In this document: positions 1-11,780 of the stretch, piece after piece | How the letters are laid out: every line of letters begins with the position of its first letter | How positions within the stretch are numbered: the stretch's first letter is position 1 | Assembly (NCBI RefSeq): GCF_963259705.1 | Contig: NC_081850.1 | Location: 33,509,799 to 33,573,798, forward strand | Direction: 5' to 3' | Length of the DNA: 64,000 nucleotides | Source: Myotis daubentonii | Taxonomy: Eukaryota; Chordata; Mammalia; Chiroptera; Vespertilionidae | Program-made: the position numbers and the translations under genes | Notes under the pieces: model-generated | Databases searched by the model: none | Told to the model about the DNA's origin: nothing | Seen by the model: only the letters and a program-made list of their open reading frames with translations

Positions 1-136
1 TCTACTGGGGATCAAGCCCGCAACCCAGGCATGTGCCCTTGACCTGCCCTTGACCTGCCCTTGACCAGAATAAAACCTGGTACCTTCAGTCTGCAAGCCA
101 ACACTCTATCCACTGAGCCAAACCAGCTAGGGCAGA
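1..136 (-). mobile_element. Ves SINE, cut by window edge
   Basis: The reverse complement starts with the tRNA-like head 'ccctagctggtttggctcag', carries the B-box region and runs off the left edge. A 'cctgcccttga' motif near 40-65 is repeated two or three times, a small tandem expansion inside the SINE body. This is a pol III-transcribed, L1-mobilised SINE typical of vespertilionid bats. Confidence 0.9.
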
Positions 137-154
137 GGGATTTTTTTTTTTTTT

Positions 155-240
155 AAGCACATTTGCCTGGGCCCCACTCCAGGAGTTTATTAAAGCTCCC
201 CAGGTGATTGCATTGAACAACCACTGCTCCAAATCCCTAC
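155..240. repeat. MER5A-like hAT-Charlie fragment
   Basis: The stretch 'gcctgggccccactcc' followed by 'gctccccaggtgattgca' and 'aacaaccactg' matches the remembered pattern of MER5-type non-autonomous hAT elements. The ends are not resolved. This is an ancient eutherian repeat, not bat-specific. Confidence 0.5.
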
Positions 241-410
241 CAACTACTCACAATCACTTTTGTTCAGATCTCTATAGATGGCTCTCAGTTCGCTCTCCTT
301 GTTCAAAAGAAATGAGCAGCTGTTCAAACCAGATGAGATGAGAAAGATTACATTTTTACCAGATATCTTGTTAAACCTAGATTATGTTATCTAAAATCTG
401 CTCAGCCCTG

Positions 411-636
411 CCCTAACCGGTTTGGCTCAGTGGATAGAGCATCAGCCTGCGGACAGAAAGGTCCTAGGTTCAATTTCAGGCAAGGGCATGTACCTTGGTT
501 TCAGGCACCTCCCCAGTAGGAGGTATGCAGGAGGCAGCTGATCGATGTTTCTCTCTCTTCAATGTTTCTAACTCTCTATCCCTCTCCCTTCCTCTCTGTA
601 AAAAGTCAATAAACTATATTAAGTAAATAAATAAAT
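411..636 (+). mobile_element. Ves SINE with 18-bp target duplication
   Basis: It begins 'ccctaaccggtttggctcag', contains tRNA-like A and B box regions, a CT-rich 3' body and an A-rich (AAAT)n tail. It is flanked by the direct repeat 'aaaatctgctcagccctg' at 393-410 and 637-654, which is the mark of L1 endonuclease-driven insertion. Confidence 0.95.
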
Positions 637-708
637 AAAATCTGCTCAGCCCTGCTGTACTGTTCTGAACTTCCTGACCTGTTATTTGCCTTGGTGGCAT
701 TCAAGCCT

Positions 709-920
709 GTTTTTGTTTTGTTTTGTTTTGTTAATCCTAACCTGAGGATTTTTTTCCCATTGATTTTTAGAGAGCATGGAAAGGGAGGAGGGAGTAGGGG
801 GAGAGAGAGAAACAGCAGTGTGAGAGAGACAAATCTATTGATTGCCTCCTGCACTCACCCGGGATCAAACCTGTGGTGGGCAGGCCCTCACTCTAACCAC
901 TGAGCAACATCAGGCAGGGC
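709..920 (-). mobile_element. Ves-family SINE, minus strand, with TSD
   Basis: The A-rich tail reads as (GTTTT)n on the plus strand at 709-733. It is followed by the body motif 'ccattgatttttagaga' and ends with the tRNA head at 'cactgagcaacatcaggcag'. The repeat 'ggcattcaagcct' at 696-708 and 921-933 flanks it. It belongs to an older, more diverged Ves subfamily than the 24.5-kb copy. Confidence 0.85.
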
Positions 921-933
921 GGCATTCAAGCCT

Positions 934-2679
934 TTTGACCTGTTTCTATCCTGTTATGTTTCTCTCATATGGCCTCTGTGGCTGGAGATCATCTTGCTTC
1001 TGTCAACTTTACATTCAGTTAGTTCAGAGGAAATGTATATGAGCCTTGGTGTTTCCTTTTAAGGATGGCATGGTTCTGGCTTTTATTGACTTGGCAAAGG
1101 ATTCTATGTCTACAAATAAGAAACATATGACCACAGGTCTATAGATTAAAAATAAGGTCAAGGTGGGCAGAGTAGAATTCTATAATCTAGCAAAGTTGAG
1201 CCCTATTTGGGTAACCAGAACTTCATTTAGCAAAATACAAGTTTTCAGTTGGATTAAATCTTGTGGGGTCTCAATCAATAATTTGAAAAGTGAAATTGTG
1301 TTCTTTTGGGGGTATTTTAAATAGTGATTAAAGTGGGCAGTGGAAAACATTCCCACCTGGTATCAGACTCAGGAACATGGAATTGTTTTCTTCACTTAAG
1401 GCTAGTTTTACCATTTTGTTTGCATTAAATTGTGTATACTTGTTTTGTTTTTTTTGTTCTTACAATTTTATTAGGGCTATAAACAAGGAATTTATAGCTC
1501 TTTTTTGGCCCGTATACAATTTAAGAAAAAAAAAAAACCACACTGAAGCATTCATGAGACTTGTGCCCCACAATGACTATTGCTGGGCCACAGAAGAGTG
1601 CATGGACCTTCCTGGTGGCCAAAACGAAAAGAAAGAGAAACTTGATTAGGTAAGGATTCGTTGAATTAACTCAGCAGAAGTTTTGCAGGCAGTTATTCAT
1701 GAACAAAATTTCCTCAAGGAGACCTATAAAATTTATACTGAGCAATGGAAGGTCAGAATTTATAACAACATCCCATGATCACCAAAAGAGAGTTTACATC
1801 CTTATTTCAATAGCATCCTTTCATGCAAGACAAAGAATACATGCCAATTAAAATAACTTTGTGGTGGACCAAAGCAAAATGAACAACTAATTAAAACAAA
1901 ATTATAACTGATTCACGTGAAATCCTTACGAATTTTTATCCAATCATAATTTCTATATATTCAGAGATTCCTAAACAAATTTGAAATATTAATGTTTTAT
2001 TTTCATACATTTGTGCCCACAACTCTAACTAAAGAAATAAGGTTGCCTTTTCTCCCTATCTCTGTGCTAAAGAGAAAAAGCAACTGCTTCTCTGTCATGC
2101 TAGCTTCTTCTTAATATCCGAAAAAATAAGTATTTAACTTATGTGGAACCTAGTCCTTCAGAATTAAAGTATATGGGATTTTCAGGAAATCACTCTGTTT
2201 ATATGTGTACTGTCAAAAAAGAGACTGAAAACCATTTATAGGCATTTGGGAATGGAGGAACTTCCAGCAGTCATGCCTGAAATTAGAACCAGCCAAAAAC
2301 AAGCATGCTCTTATTCAGGCTTCTGGGTTTGTTTTTCCTGTGGCCAATATTTTTTTCTTTTACTATCTCTATGCTTTATGACTATTTCCCTTTTCTCATT
2401 TTTATAGTTTGTGGTTTATTATTTGTTCCTCTCTTGTATTTAACCTATGTTTAATAATTCCCCAACCAAATGACTGTTTGCAGCTAGAAGCATAATTCTG
2501 TTCAAATGACTAGAATCTCCAGTGTTTCTTCTGTCTAATGATCTTTGTTTTATGACATCATGTCATGATAATTCTCACTGTGTATGCCCCATAATGATCC
2601 ATTTACACAAGTAAACATGTTCACTGATAATAGATGTCTAAGAACACTTCCTATAACCAGATAAGGGCAAATTAAACCA
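934..2679. other. Unique AT-rich sequence, no gene seen
   Basis: No repeat family, conserved reading frame or RNA gene could be recognised. The longest open frames (90 codons or fewer) lack protein-like composition. The interval contains one copy (2311-2360) of a 50-bp block duplicated at 4104-4155. Confidence 0.5.
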
Positions 2680-3633
2680 TCCTATCTAATAAAAGAGAAA
2701 AATGGTAATTGGCGTACGATGATACCCTTTTCATTGGCTAATCAGGGCTATATGCAAATTAACTGCCAACTATGATTGGCAGTTAACTGCCAACTAAGAT
2801 TGGCAGTTAACTGACAACAAGATGGCGGTTAATTTGCATATGTAGGCTCAATGCAGGGAGGCGAAAGGGAAAGCAGGAAGAAGCCCCCTGCCACTGACAG
2901 TGATCGGAAACCCAGGGGGGAGCTAAGAGCTGGGGGGCAGGGCAAAGGTGGCCATGATCGGAGAATCAGGTGCCTTTGCCGCCCTGGCCAGTGATAGCAG
3001 GAAGTAGGGGTGGAGCCGGCGATGGGAGCTAGGCACGGTCGAAGCTGGCAGTCCCGGGAGCTAGGGGTCCCTTGCCTGGGCCTAAAGTGTAGCCCACGAT
3101 CGCGGGGCCGCTGCAGCTGCGGGTCCCCGCTGCCCGGGCCGGACGCCTAGGCCAGAGGCCTCAGGCCTGGTCAAGGGGCCGATCCGGTGATTGGTGATCG
3201 GAGGGTGATGAGGGTCAACTCCTCTGGCCCAGGCATCAGGCCTGGGTGGGGGGCGGAGCCGGGGATTGGGGGGATATGATGGTCCCCTTGCCCAGGCCTG
3301 AAGCCTGGGTCAGAGGCGTCAGGCTTGGGCGGGGGGTGGAGCAAGCGATCAGAGGGAGATGGGGGTCCCCTGCCCAGGCATGATTCCTGGGCCAGAGGCC
3401 TCAGGCCTGGGTGGGGGCCAGAGCCAGTGATCAGGGGGAGATGGGGGTCCCCTGTCCAAGCCTGACACCTCTGGCGCAGGCGTCAGGCCTGGGCAAGGGG
3501 CCGATCAGGCGATCGGAAGGTGATGGGGGTCAACGCCTGAGGGCTCCCAGTATGTGAGAGGGGGCAGGCTGGGCTGAGGGACACTCCCCCACACACACAC
3601 CCAGTGCACGAATTTCGTGCACCGGGCCCCTAG
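2680..3633 (+). mobile_element. HeliBat-type Helitron, 954 bp
   Basis: The 5' end is TCCTATCTAATAAAAG, the 3' end is CTAG. Host A (2679) and T (3634) flank it with no target duplication, as expected for rolling-circle transposition. A subterminal palindrome 'gtgcacgaatttcgtgcac' (3604-3622) lies 7 nt before the terminal CTAG. The 5' part carries 'aactgccaac' / 'gattggcagtt' inverted units. No Rep-helicase gene is present, so it is non-autonomous. It shares most of its sequence with the copy at 17228. Confidence 0.95.
3162..3540. repeat. GC-rich minisatellite inside Helitron, ~82-bp unit
   Basis: Five units begin with 'caggcctggg' or a close variant at 3162, 3237, 3320, 3402 and 3484, a spacing of 75-83 bp. 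The related Helitron at 17228 has only one unit, so the array expanded within the element. Confidence 0.85.
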
Positions 3634-3699
3634 TAAGTATATAAATAGATAAATTGATATTAACATTTTAATTTGGAGATAATTTGTAAGCATTTTTTT

Positions 3700-3970
3700 A
3701 ACCCTATCCAAGGATATTTTTCCATTGATTTTTAGAGAAAGTGGAGGTGAGAGAGGAGGGGAAGATAGAGAGAGAGACAGAGAGAGAGAGACAGAGAGAG
3801 AGAAACATTGATGTGAGAAAGACACATTGATTGGTTGCCTGCCACACGCACCCCTACAGAGGCCAGAGATCAAGCCTGCAACCAAGGTATGTGCCCTTGA
3901 CTGGGAATCCAACTTATGACCCTTCAGTCCATGGGCTGACACTCTAACCATTGAGCACATTGGCTAGGGC
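3700..3970 (-). mobile_element. Ves-family SINE, minus strand
   Basis: The body starts with 'aaccctatccaaggatattttt' in reverse orientation and ends in the tRNA-like head near 3970. A (GA)n stretch at about 3763-3805 expands the CT-rich part. Imperfect flanking repeats ('gtaagcatttttt' and 'gtaagaatatttt') suggest the target duplication. Confidence 0.85.
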
Positions 3971-4103
3971 TGTAAGAATATTTTTCGGTAACACCCAAAT
4001 ATATGGTATTAATATCTACACCCCTGCCTAAGCCAAAAATTAAGGACATCATCCTGGTGTCCTCATCTCTGTCACAGTAACATCCCATTGATCAAGCCCT
4101 ACT

Positions 4104-4155
4104 CTTATACAGGCTTCTGGGTTTGTTTTTCCTGTGGCCAATATTTTTTTCGTTT
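4104..4155 (+). repeat. Second copy of a ~52-bp local duplication
   Basis: The block around 'caggcttctgggtttg' matches 2311-2360 at nearly every base, on the same strand 1.79 kb downstream. It lies beyond the Helitron and SINE and shows no transposon ends. Confidence 0.85.
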
Positions 4156-4160
4156 ATTTT

Positions 4161-4490
4161 TTAGTTTAACACCCTAAATAGCTCTGCCCTTTGCTTCTCT
4201 ATCTTTCCTGCTATTATCCTAGTTCAGGCTCCCATCATCTCTCATCCATATTATCTCCACTGCCTTCTAACTCTTCTCCATCATTTTTCTTATGCCCTCC
4301 AAGAAATCCTGCTTGCCTCGGGCCCTTTTCTCATTCCATTGCCCATCCTTCCTTCTTCCCACTCTACTTTAGCCTCCTCTATTCTGCTCTAGTCATACTG
4401 TATTTCTTTCTGTTCCGTAAACCGGCCACATGGTCTCTCATTTCTGACTTTCACATAATCTCCCTCCATCTTTCCCTATAGGTTTCAACT
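4161..4490. repeat. CT-rich stretch, possible L2 remnant (minus)
   Basis: Phrases such as 'caggctcccatcatctctc' and the overall pyrimidine-rich composition resemble the minus-strand 3' region of ancient L2 LINEs. The match is weak and the ends are not defined. Confidence 0.3.
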
Positions 4491-5583
4491 AGAGTGTTGT
4501 GCCCCAAAGGGAAAGAGAGGCTAAATTGGGGAACTGGAGAAATTGGGGAATGTTGGAGAAGTGTCTATATAGATATATAGAAATTGTTCGTTTGACAATA
4601 TACTTATTTTCCTTCATCCCCTCCAAGAAATCATTTGAATTGCTCGCCAGTGCTTTTGTGTATGTGACACCCCCCCCCCTCACCGCTCCCCCCCCCCCCC
4701 CCGTCTCTCTCCAGGGGAGACAGTTTAAAGAGGCGAAGGAGGGAACAGCTCACAGCAGTGTTACATTAGCCTCAAAGGTTCTCTTCAGCAGCTGCTGGGT
4801 GGTGGGTAGGCAGGAGCGAAGGTGGGACACATCCAATCTCCTATTGTTGAGTAATATGACTCTATGCTATCAAAATCAGTAATTAAAGCAAAGAGCAATA
4901 ATGGGTTGGCAAAAACACAGAGGCGGCAACAATGCCAAGGGAGACAAGAGAATAGGATGTTTGGGAAAAGGTTAACAGTGCCTGGGGCATTGACCTAGAA
5001 CAGAACAGCCTTTTCAGGCTTGCTTTATTTTGTCACCTCACAAAACCAGAACTCAAGGAACTAGCACTAGTTTTAAAATACAGAATTTTAATCTGGGGTC
5101 AAGGAAAGGGCTTGAGAGGTGGCAGCTTTGAATCTCCTAAAATTATGTGCAAAATTACACGTATGTGCACGTGCACATCTTTCTAAGGGGAGGCTCCCTA
5201 GCTATTACTGAATTGCATACCAAATGCTCATAAGAAAATGGTTAAGAATCACTGACTTCAAAATGAAAGCCAGTTAGAAATCGGTCCTTGATACTCCTGC
5301 CTAAGGAAATAGTGAAAAAGTGGAAAAAAGGGAAATGAGGAATCTTGTCAATAAGAAATTGAAATACTCAGTCGATTGTTACCCTATTGGAGTTCACTTA
5401 AAAATAGTGACATCCAGTCACAGGATGATGAAGTGTTGTTTATATCTGTTTAGAAAATTAAAAATGGCTTCCCTTTATATTATTCATTAGAAAATGATGA
5501 CCAATTATTCTCAGTCTCTATAGCAAACAAAAACAATAATAAAATAGGGCATCACACTGTAAAAGAATAAGTTCAAATTAGAT
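4491..5583. other. Unique sequence with two poly-C runs
   Basis: No gene is recognised. Homopolymeric C runs at about 4669-4679 and 4688-4702 lie 15 bases apart. The rest is AT-rich unique sequence. Confidence 0.5.
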
Positions 5584-5769
5584 CAGTGGTTCTGTCCCCC
5601 AGGGAATATTAGGCATTTGGTCATCTCAACAGGGGAGAGGGGTACTAATGGCATCTAGTGGGTAGAGGCCTGGGAAACTGCTGAGCATCCTATAATGCAC
5701 AGAACTGCCCTTACGACAAAAAAATTATCCAGTCCAAAATGTCACCAGTACTGAGACTGAGAAACTCTG
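5584..5769 (+). mobile_element. MER20-like hAT-Charlie element
   Basis: It starts 'cagtggttctgtccccca', contains 'ggcatctagtgggtagaggc' and 'aattatccagtcc', and ends 'gagactgagaaactctg'. These are the recognisable landmarks of MER20. Near-identical 8-bp flanks (aattagat at 5576-5583, aattagaa at 5770-5777) fit a hAT target duplication. It is an ancient eutherian insertion. Confidence 0.8.
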
Positions 5770-7738
5770 AATTAGAATACATGAAAACTTCCTGGCTATG
5801 AAGAGTACCAACAATTGGAATAGGTATCTTTAGGGATTGTACGATTTCTTTGTATGAGGTTTTGAATGCTTTGGAACCTCAGCCCTACCTGGCAAAGCAC
5901 CATCATTTCCTACAGAGGTCCAGGTGCAATCTGTGAAGATGAAACTGCCAGGAGAAAGGAGACCAGATGTTTTTCAATTTCATGTCCTCCTGGTTACTGG
6001 TGTGCAGCAGGCACTTAGTAAATGTTTGCAGAATGAATGACTATCCTGTGAATCTTCCTATTACAAACGACTTGCCACTAATTCAACTGCCTATAGGGCC
6101 AAATGCCTTAGGAAGGACAGTTATATTTCATCAAGTCGAAATTGTGGAAGGAGCATTTTCTCATTCCACTGAGATTTTGCTTCCCAGCAAGTGCTGTCAG
6201 TTTGGCTCAAGTAAATTCATACTAGTTCTCTAAAAAGTATTAAATTGTAGGGAAATTTAGATAGAAGGCAGTCTCCTGGCCTGAAATTTAGCCAGACTGG
6301 TGTCGAGAGCCTGCTGAGAAGTAGCAGCAATCCTTAATAATGTATCCTCCATGTAAGCCTCTCCAAGAACCAGTTTGGGGAGGAGAGCCGTCACCTTCCT
6401 GGGCACCAGTACCAAAGTGAGTCACAGGTTGTGTGGGGATCCTTTTCCTTTAGCTAGAGCATTAGAGCTTGGATTGGATGGCAGACATATCTCTGGCTGC
6501 CCTTTGGAGGCATAAGAAAGAAAGTGGCCTGAAATACCTGTAATAGTCCCCCATTCACACTGAAATATTAAGTGAGAAGGGGAAATAGAAAATCAGGTCA
6601 GCACCTATAAGGAATCACAAGTCAATGAATACAATAATATTCTACTTGTAAAATACTGCCTTTTAAGGGAAAAGATATAATTGGAGTTTAATAAGCTGAA
6701 TTACTAGGATTTAAATTCATGGGCACAATTTGTAAATTTATGAACATGGTCTGCATAAAATCCTTAACGTTAACCTTTAGTACGTTGGAGACATGCAATA
6801 GATGCCCATCTTATTCTTAATGAATAATTAGCATTTTATATTGTTATAGACATTCTACAGAGTCATGGTTATGAATTTTTAAATTAGCAATTAGTCATCT
6901 ACTGGGTGTTCAGTGCAAGAATAGTACTCAGAGGTGTGTTTTCCTAAGTCAGACTGATTAAGCCGCTAATTATAATGCTAGCTATTGCAGCTCTGCTCCC
7001 TAAGCTTAAAGATAGCCATAATAGTTAGACATGGCTATATTTGGCAGTGTTTTGCTATAGCTGCATTACAGGGATATGAATTATAACCTTTGCTCATTAG
7101 TCTTGAAGGGAATGAAAAGTGTGCTTGCATTAGGCTGTACTCTGTAAAAACAAATGTATGTTCAGATGTGCACGATCAGGTTTTCTTCAGGAAAATCAAA
7201 TGAATGCAAGGCGCTACCTCTTCTGAAAAACTTAAGCAAGAAATACAAAGCTGACCTTTTCAATGGATATGAATTATTTTTTAGGTATATTTCATCTGAA
7301 ATAAAGGTAAATCTTCTTCCTTCCACCCACTCAATGATACACAGCATGACCAAAATAAAGCTTGAAGGTTATGGTTTCCCTTTGCTTGTTCAAACACTGT
7401 GACCATAAATAATTCTTTCATACTTGAAGCACAGATCCCAAAGCCTAACTCCATGTTCCCTCAGAGACTGAAGGCTCAGCACAGCCCCAGATAAGACTTT
7501 TAGTTTTCAAGTTAGGAGCTCTGAAATAATAATAATAATGATGATAAAAATAAAAATTTAACTGAATTGAGCTTTACTAAAAGAAAGATGAAAGTCCCAA
7601 ACCTCATCTCAAATGGTTCTGTGCTTATGCATTCTCTGAGAAGAATCCTGAATCGTCAGGGTGAGCACATAAGTGCAATCACAATAAATTCAGAAATTAA
7701 GTAAAAACATAAATGTACAGTATGAGAGAGATTGTTTT
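5770..7738. other. Unique sequence, no gene seen
   Basis: Two kilobases with no recognised mobile element. The open frames at 5967-6233 and 7154-7402 have no family resemblance and no splice context I could support. Confidence 0.5.
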
Positions 7739-7754
7739 AAAATGGAGAGCAATT

Positions 7755-8012
7755 GCCCTAGCCAGTTTTGCTCAGTGGATAGAGTGTCAGTCTGTGGACT
7801 GAAGAGTCCCAGGTTTGATTCCCTGGTTCAATTCCGGTCAGTTGCAGGGTCCTCCCCGGCCTGAGCCCTGGTCAGGGTGCATGCAGGAGGCAATCAATCA
7901 ATGTGTTTCTCTCACATTAATGTTTCTCTCTGTCTTTCCCTCTCTCTTCCACTCTCTAAAAATGAATAGAAAAATATTCTTGGGTGAAGAGTAAACATAA
8001 TAATAATAAAAT
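7755..8012 (+). mobile_element. Ves SINE with 16-bp target duplication
   Basis: The head 'ccctagccagttttgctcag' is followed by the tRNA-like region, the CT-rich body and an A-rich (AAT)n tail. The repeat 'aaaatggagagcaatt' flanks it at 7739-7754 and 8013-8028. Confidence 0.9.
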
Positions 8013-8028
8013 AAAATGGAGAGCAATT

Positions 8029-8684
8029 TTCCTAGAATTGGGCCTTTAATGGAATCAAACTCAACAAGTCCAAGTTCTACCTCCTACTGGCTCACCCAGA
8101 AAGACCATTTTCTGTTCCAGTTTTGTTTTCTTTGTGATTAGTGTGGAAAATACAAATTCAGGTGTACTAATCCATGAAGGTTACAGGAAACGTAATGACT
8201 TTATTGGCAGTAAAAAGAGAATCATATTAAAACAGAGCCCTTATTACATTTTTAATAATAATAACAACGAAAAAAAAGATGACTAAGTGATCAAAGTTAA
8301 TCGCTTAACTATTAGCTGTGAACAAAGTTAATCACTAAGAACAAACTAACATCATGTGCCTCCTGATATGATGTACCAAGAAAGACACAACACTACTACT
8401 TTGATTTTCCTGACAAAAATGCATAATCATGAAGCAACGTAAGGCAGACCCAATCTATGGGATATTCTACAATATAACTGGTTTGTACACTTCATAACTA
8501 TCAAGGTTAAATACTACAATGAAAAGCTAAGAAACTTTTCCAGATTAAAGAGCACTAAAGAAACATGAAAACTAATGCAACACATTGTAATATAGGATTA
8601 GATGGACTGGGGAATATCAAATAGTTAGAAAGGATATTATTGGATAATTGATGAAAATATATATGGAAGAAACTCCACATTTTA
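8029..8684. repeat. Possible ancient L1 3' region, otherwise unique
   Basis: About 8420-8640 contains 'cagattaaagagcactaaag' and neighbouring phrases reminiscent of old L1M 3' sequence on the plus strand. The match is from memory and uncertain. The remainder is unique AT-rich sequence. Confidence 0.35.
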
Positions 8685-9325
8685 TATCATCAGGGAAATT
8701 CAAAGTAAGGCAACAGTGAGATACTACTACACACCTATTAGAATGGCCCAAATCCAGAACACTGACAACACTAAAAGCTAGCAAGGATGTGGAGTAACAC
8801 CTACTCTCACACATTGTTGACGGGAATGCAAAATGGTACAGCCACTTTGGTGAGCAGTTTGGTGGTTTCTTATGAAATTAGGAATTAAACATATACTCTT
8901 ACCATACAATCCAGCAATCATGATCCTTCATATTTACCCAAAGAGTTGAAAACTTACGTCTACACAAAACCTGCAAAAGGATGTTTATAGCAGCTTTATT
9001 AGTAATTGCCAAAACTCAGAGGCAACCAAGATATCCTTCAGTAGGTGAATGGGTAAACTGTGGTACACCCAGAAAATGGAATAATATTCAGCACTAAAAA
9101 GAAATGAGCAATCAAGTCACGAAAAGACAGGAAGGAACCTTAAATTCATATTACTAAGTGAAATAAGCTAATCTGAAAAGGCTACATATGGTATAATCTC
9201 AACTATATGATATATTGAAAAAGGTAAAACTATGGAGACAAAATCAGTGGTTGCCAGGAGTGGAGGTGGGGAGAGATGAATAGGCATAGCACAGAGGATT
9301 TTTAGGGCAGTGAAAATATTTTGTA

Positions 9326-9759
9326 GCTCAGCTGGCATAGCTCGGTGGTTGAGCATCCACCTATCAACCAGGAGGTCACTGTTCAATGCTGTCAGGGCAC
9401 ATGCCCAGGTTGCGGGCTCAATCCCTAGTAGGGCGTGTGCAGGAAGCAGCTGATCAATGATTCTTTTTTTTTTTTTTAATATATTTTATGGATTTTTTTA
9501 CAGAGAGGAAGGGATAAGGATAGAGAGTTAGAAACATCAATGAGAGATAAACATTAATCAACTGCCTCCTGCACACCCCTTACTGGGGAAGTGCCCGCAA
9601 CCAAGGTACATGCCCTTGACCGGAATCGAACCTGGGACCCTTGAGTCCACAGGCCGACGCTCTATCCACTGAGCCAAACCGGCCTGATCAATGATTCTTA
9701 TCATTGATGCTTCTATCTCCCTCTCCCTTCCTCTCTGAAATCAATAAAAATATATTTTA
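9326..9759 (+). mobile_element. Ves-family SINE, outer element of nested pair
   Basis: The tRNA-like head 'gctggcatagctcggtgg' differs from the common Ves head and marks another subfamily. The repeat 'aaaatattttgta' flanks it at 9313-9325 and 9760-9772. A second SINE (9466-9684) interrupts it in opposite orientation, so this one is the older. Confidence 0.9.
9466..9684 (-). mobile_element. Ves SINE nested in an older SINE
   Basis: A poly(T) start, SINE body and head 'ccactgagccaaaccggcc' on the minus strand. Its target duplication 'tgatcaatgattctt' (9451-9465 and 9685-9699) is part of the outer SINE. Close to the subfamily consensus, hence young. Confidence 0.95.
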
Positions 9760-10334
9760 AAAATATTTTGTATATTATATTGATAGGTATATGTCATTAT
9801 ACATTTTCCAAGCCCATAGAATGTACAACCCTAAGAGTGAAATCTAAGGACAACAACACACTTGTGATTATTGTGTCAATGTAGGTTTGTCCTTGGTGAA
9901 AAACAAAATACCATTCTGGCAAGTGATGCTAATTATGTGTGGGAGCAGAGGGTATATGGGAAATCTCTGTACTTTTCTCTCAATTTTGTTGTAAACCTAA
10001 AACTGCTATATTAGAAAAAGAACATGGATTGTGGACAATAGTATTGTATCAGGTTAAATTTCATTGTTCTTATGAAATACACACTGAATTATTTGGTAAA
10101 GGAACACAGTATCTTTAAACATAATATAAAATAATTTAGGGATGTAAAGAAAAATCATAGGTAGAAATAGAAATGGAAATTGAAATTGAAATATGTATAT
10201 TTATAGAAACATGCATGGATAACAAATGGAGAAAAATGGAAAGTGTAGGCAATTGGTGAATTTGTGTAAAAGGTATGCAGGAATTCCTTGTATTCTTATT
10301 GCAAATAAAAGTTATTTTCTAATATAAAAGGCTT

Positions 10335-10525
10335 CCATTTATTGAGCATCTACTATGTGAAGTTATGTTCTGGATGTTATACATACATTACCTCATGTAA
10401 TCCCCACAATTGATATATGGCTTAGGATTGTCCCACTTTACAGAGGAGGAAACTGAGGCTCAGAGAAATTAAGTGATTGTTAAGTGACAGAGAGGCCTGG
10501 TCTCATCCTGGGTTGTCCAGTGCCA
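10335..10525 (-). repeat. MIR SINE remnant
   Basis: 'ttattgagcatctactatgtg' and 'ggaggaaactgaggctcag' are reverse-strand MIR landmarks, in the right order and spacing. An ancient mammalian tRNA-derived SINE. Confidence 0.8.
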
Positions 10526-11004
10526 AACCTCGGTTTTGGCCACTGTGTTTTCCTGTTTTTCCATGACAGGCATACTTTTATACTTATGCATGCTGGTTAC
10601 CACCCAGACCATTCTAAAGCAAATTCTAAGTTGACTCTAATATACTTTGCAAAAGCCTGCCTCCACACAACCAAGTGCACTGAAGTTACTTCTGGAAACC
10701 GATCCCCAAGCCTCAGATCTCCAGCCTCCTCAGCCAATACCCCATCAACAAAGCCCCCTGACCAGCTGTCCCTTTTGATGCTCTTATTCTCTGTTTTTCT
10801 TGGTATTCTTTTTAGCCTGCACTCCTTTCTGATGCTCACTGAACCCCCAGCAATGTCCTTCTCTTTCATTTAAGTAAAAGTTGCCTCCAACCTCAGAATG
10901 CTGCTGCCCCTGTATCCCCCTCCAACAAAGGTGTTTATTGTTCCATTTCTCATGCAACTCGTATTCTTGTGAGGATTGGTCTTTTCCAATTTGCCCAAGT
11001 ATTA
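10526..11004. other. Unique sequence, no gene seen
   Basis: A 129-codon frame (10484-10873, plus) crosses the MIR boundary. Its first part is MIR-derived and it matches no known family, so it is not called as a gene. Confidence 0.5.
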
Positions 11005-11452
11005 TGAATCGAATTGCGTTCCTTCAAAAGATATGTTGAAGTTCTAACCACCAGTATCTCAGAATGTGATCTTATTTGGAAATGGGTCATTGCTTTAGTT
11101 AAGATAAGATGAAGTCATACTGTAGTAGGGTGGGCCCTGAATCCAATAGATCTGGTGTTCTTATAAGAAGGTGATGTGAAAACACAAGCAGAGAGAACAG
11201 CATGGATGATGGAGGCAGAGACCATACTGAGGCATCTGTGAGCCAAGAAATGCCACGGACTGCCAGTGGCAGCCAGAAGCTAGGAGAGCAGTATGGAACA
11301 GATTCTCCCTCAGAGTCTGCAGAAGGAACCAACTCTGCTGACATCTGGGTTTCAGACTTCCAGCTTTGAAAACTGTGAGAGAATCAGTTTCTGTCATTTT
11401 AAGCCACTCAGTTTATGGTACTTTGTTATGGCAGCCCTAGGAAACTAATACA
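11005..11452 (+). mobile_element. MLT1-type ERVL-MaLR LTR
   Basis: An LTR-length unit from TG to CA. It has the order 'gtgatcttatttggaaat', 'gggccctgaatccaatag', 'ccagaagctaggagag', 'aagccactcagtttatggta', 'ggcagccctaggaaactaa', which is the MLT1-like pattern. It is a solo LTR of an ancient endogenous retroelement with no coding part. Confidence 0.7.
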
Positions 11453-11553
11453 CCTAGGCTGTTTCAAACTCTTTCTACATCAACTGGTAGAAATACCTGT
11501 TCTTTTAACACGATGAATTAGGAAGGGAGTGAGCCTTCATAAAGATAGTTTCC

Positions 11554-11780
11554 TTTTTTTTTTTTTAAAAAAAAAATGTTCTTATTGATTTTAGAGGGAG
11601 AGAAGAGGAAGAAGGAGAGAAAGAAACATCGATGAGAGAGAACCATCAATCAGCTGCCTCCTGCATGCCCCTTACTAGGGATTCAGCCTGCAATGGCATA
11701 TGCCCTGACCAAGAATCGAACCAGCAACTTCTTGGTGCACAGGACAACACTCAACCAACTGAGCAACACCAGCCAGGGCC
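11554..11780 (-). mobile_element. Ves-family SINE, minus strand
   Basis: A poly(T)/A-rich tail is followed by 'attgattttagagggagag', the CT-poor body and the head 'ccaactgagcaacaccagcc'. Imperfect flanks 'aagatagtttc' and 'aagatactttc' (one mismatch) fit a target duplication. Confidence 0.85.

Larger units (their letters stand above)
8685..10020 (+). mobile_element. Ancient L1 3' end (ORF2 tail and 3' UTR)
   Basis: The plus strand reads 'catcagggaaattcaaag' followed by 'gagatactactacacacc', the degenerate end of L1 ORF2. Next comes a 3' UTR with 'ttgccaggagtggaggtgg' and 'gggaaatctctgtacttt'. Many substitutions and stops show it is old. It is split by a SINE pair at 9326-9759 and is not functional. 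Confidence 0.8.

Noticed and set aside
3162..3540. Regularly spaced ~82-bp repeats as a CRISPR array
   Set aside because: The whole unit is repeated with no unique spacers, inside a eukaryotic transposon. It is a minisatellite.
10484..10873. 129-codon plus-strand frame
   Set aside because: It starts in a MIR element, has no recognised homology, and shows no conserved start or splice context.
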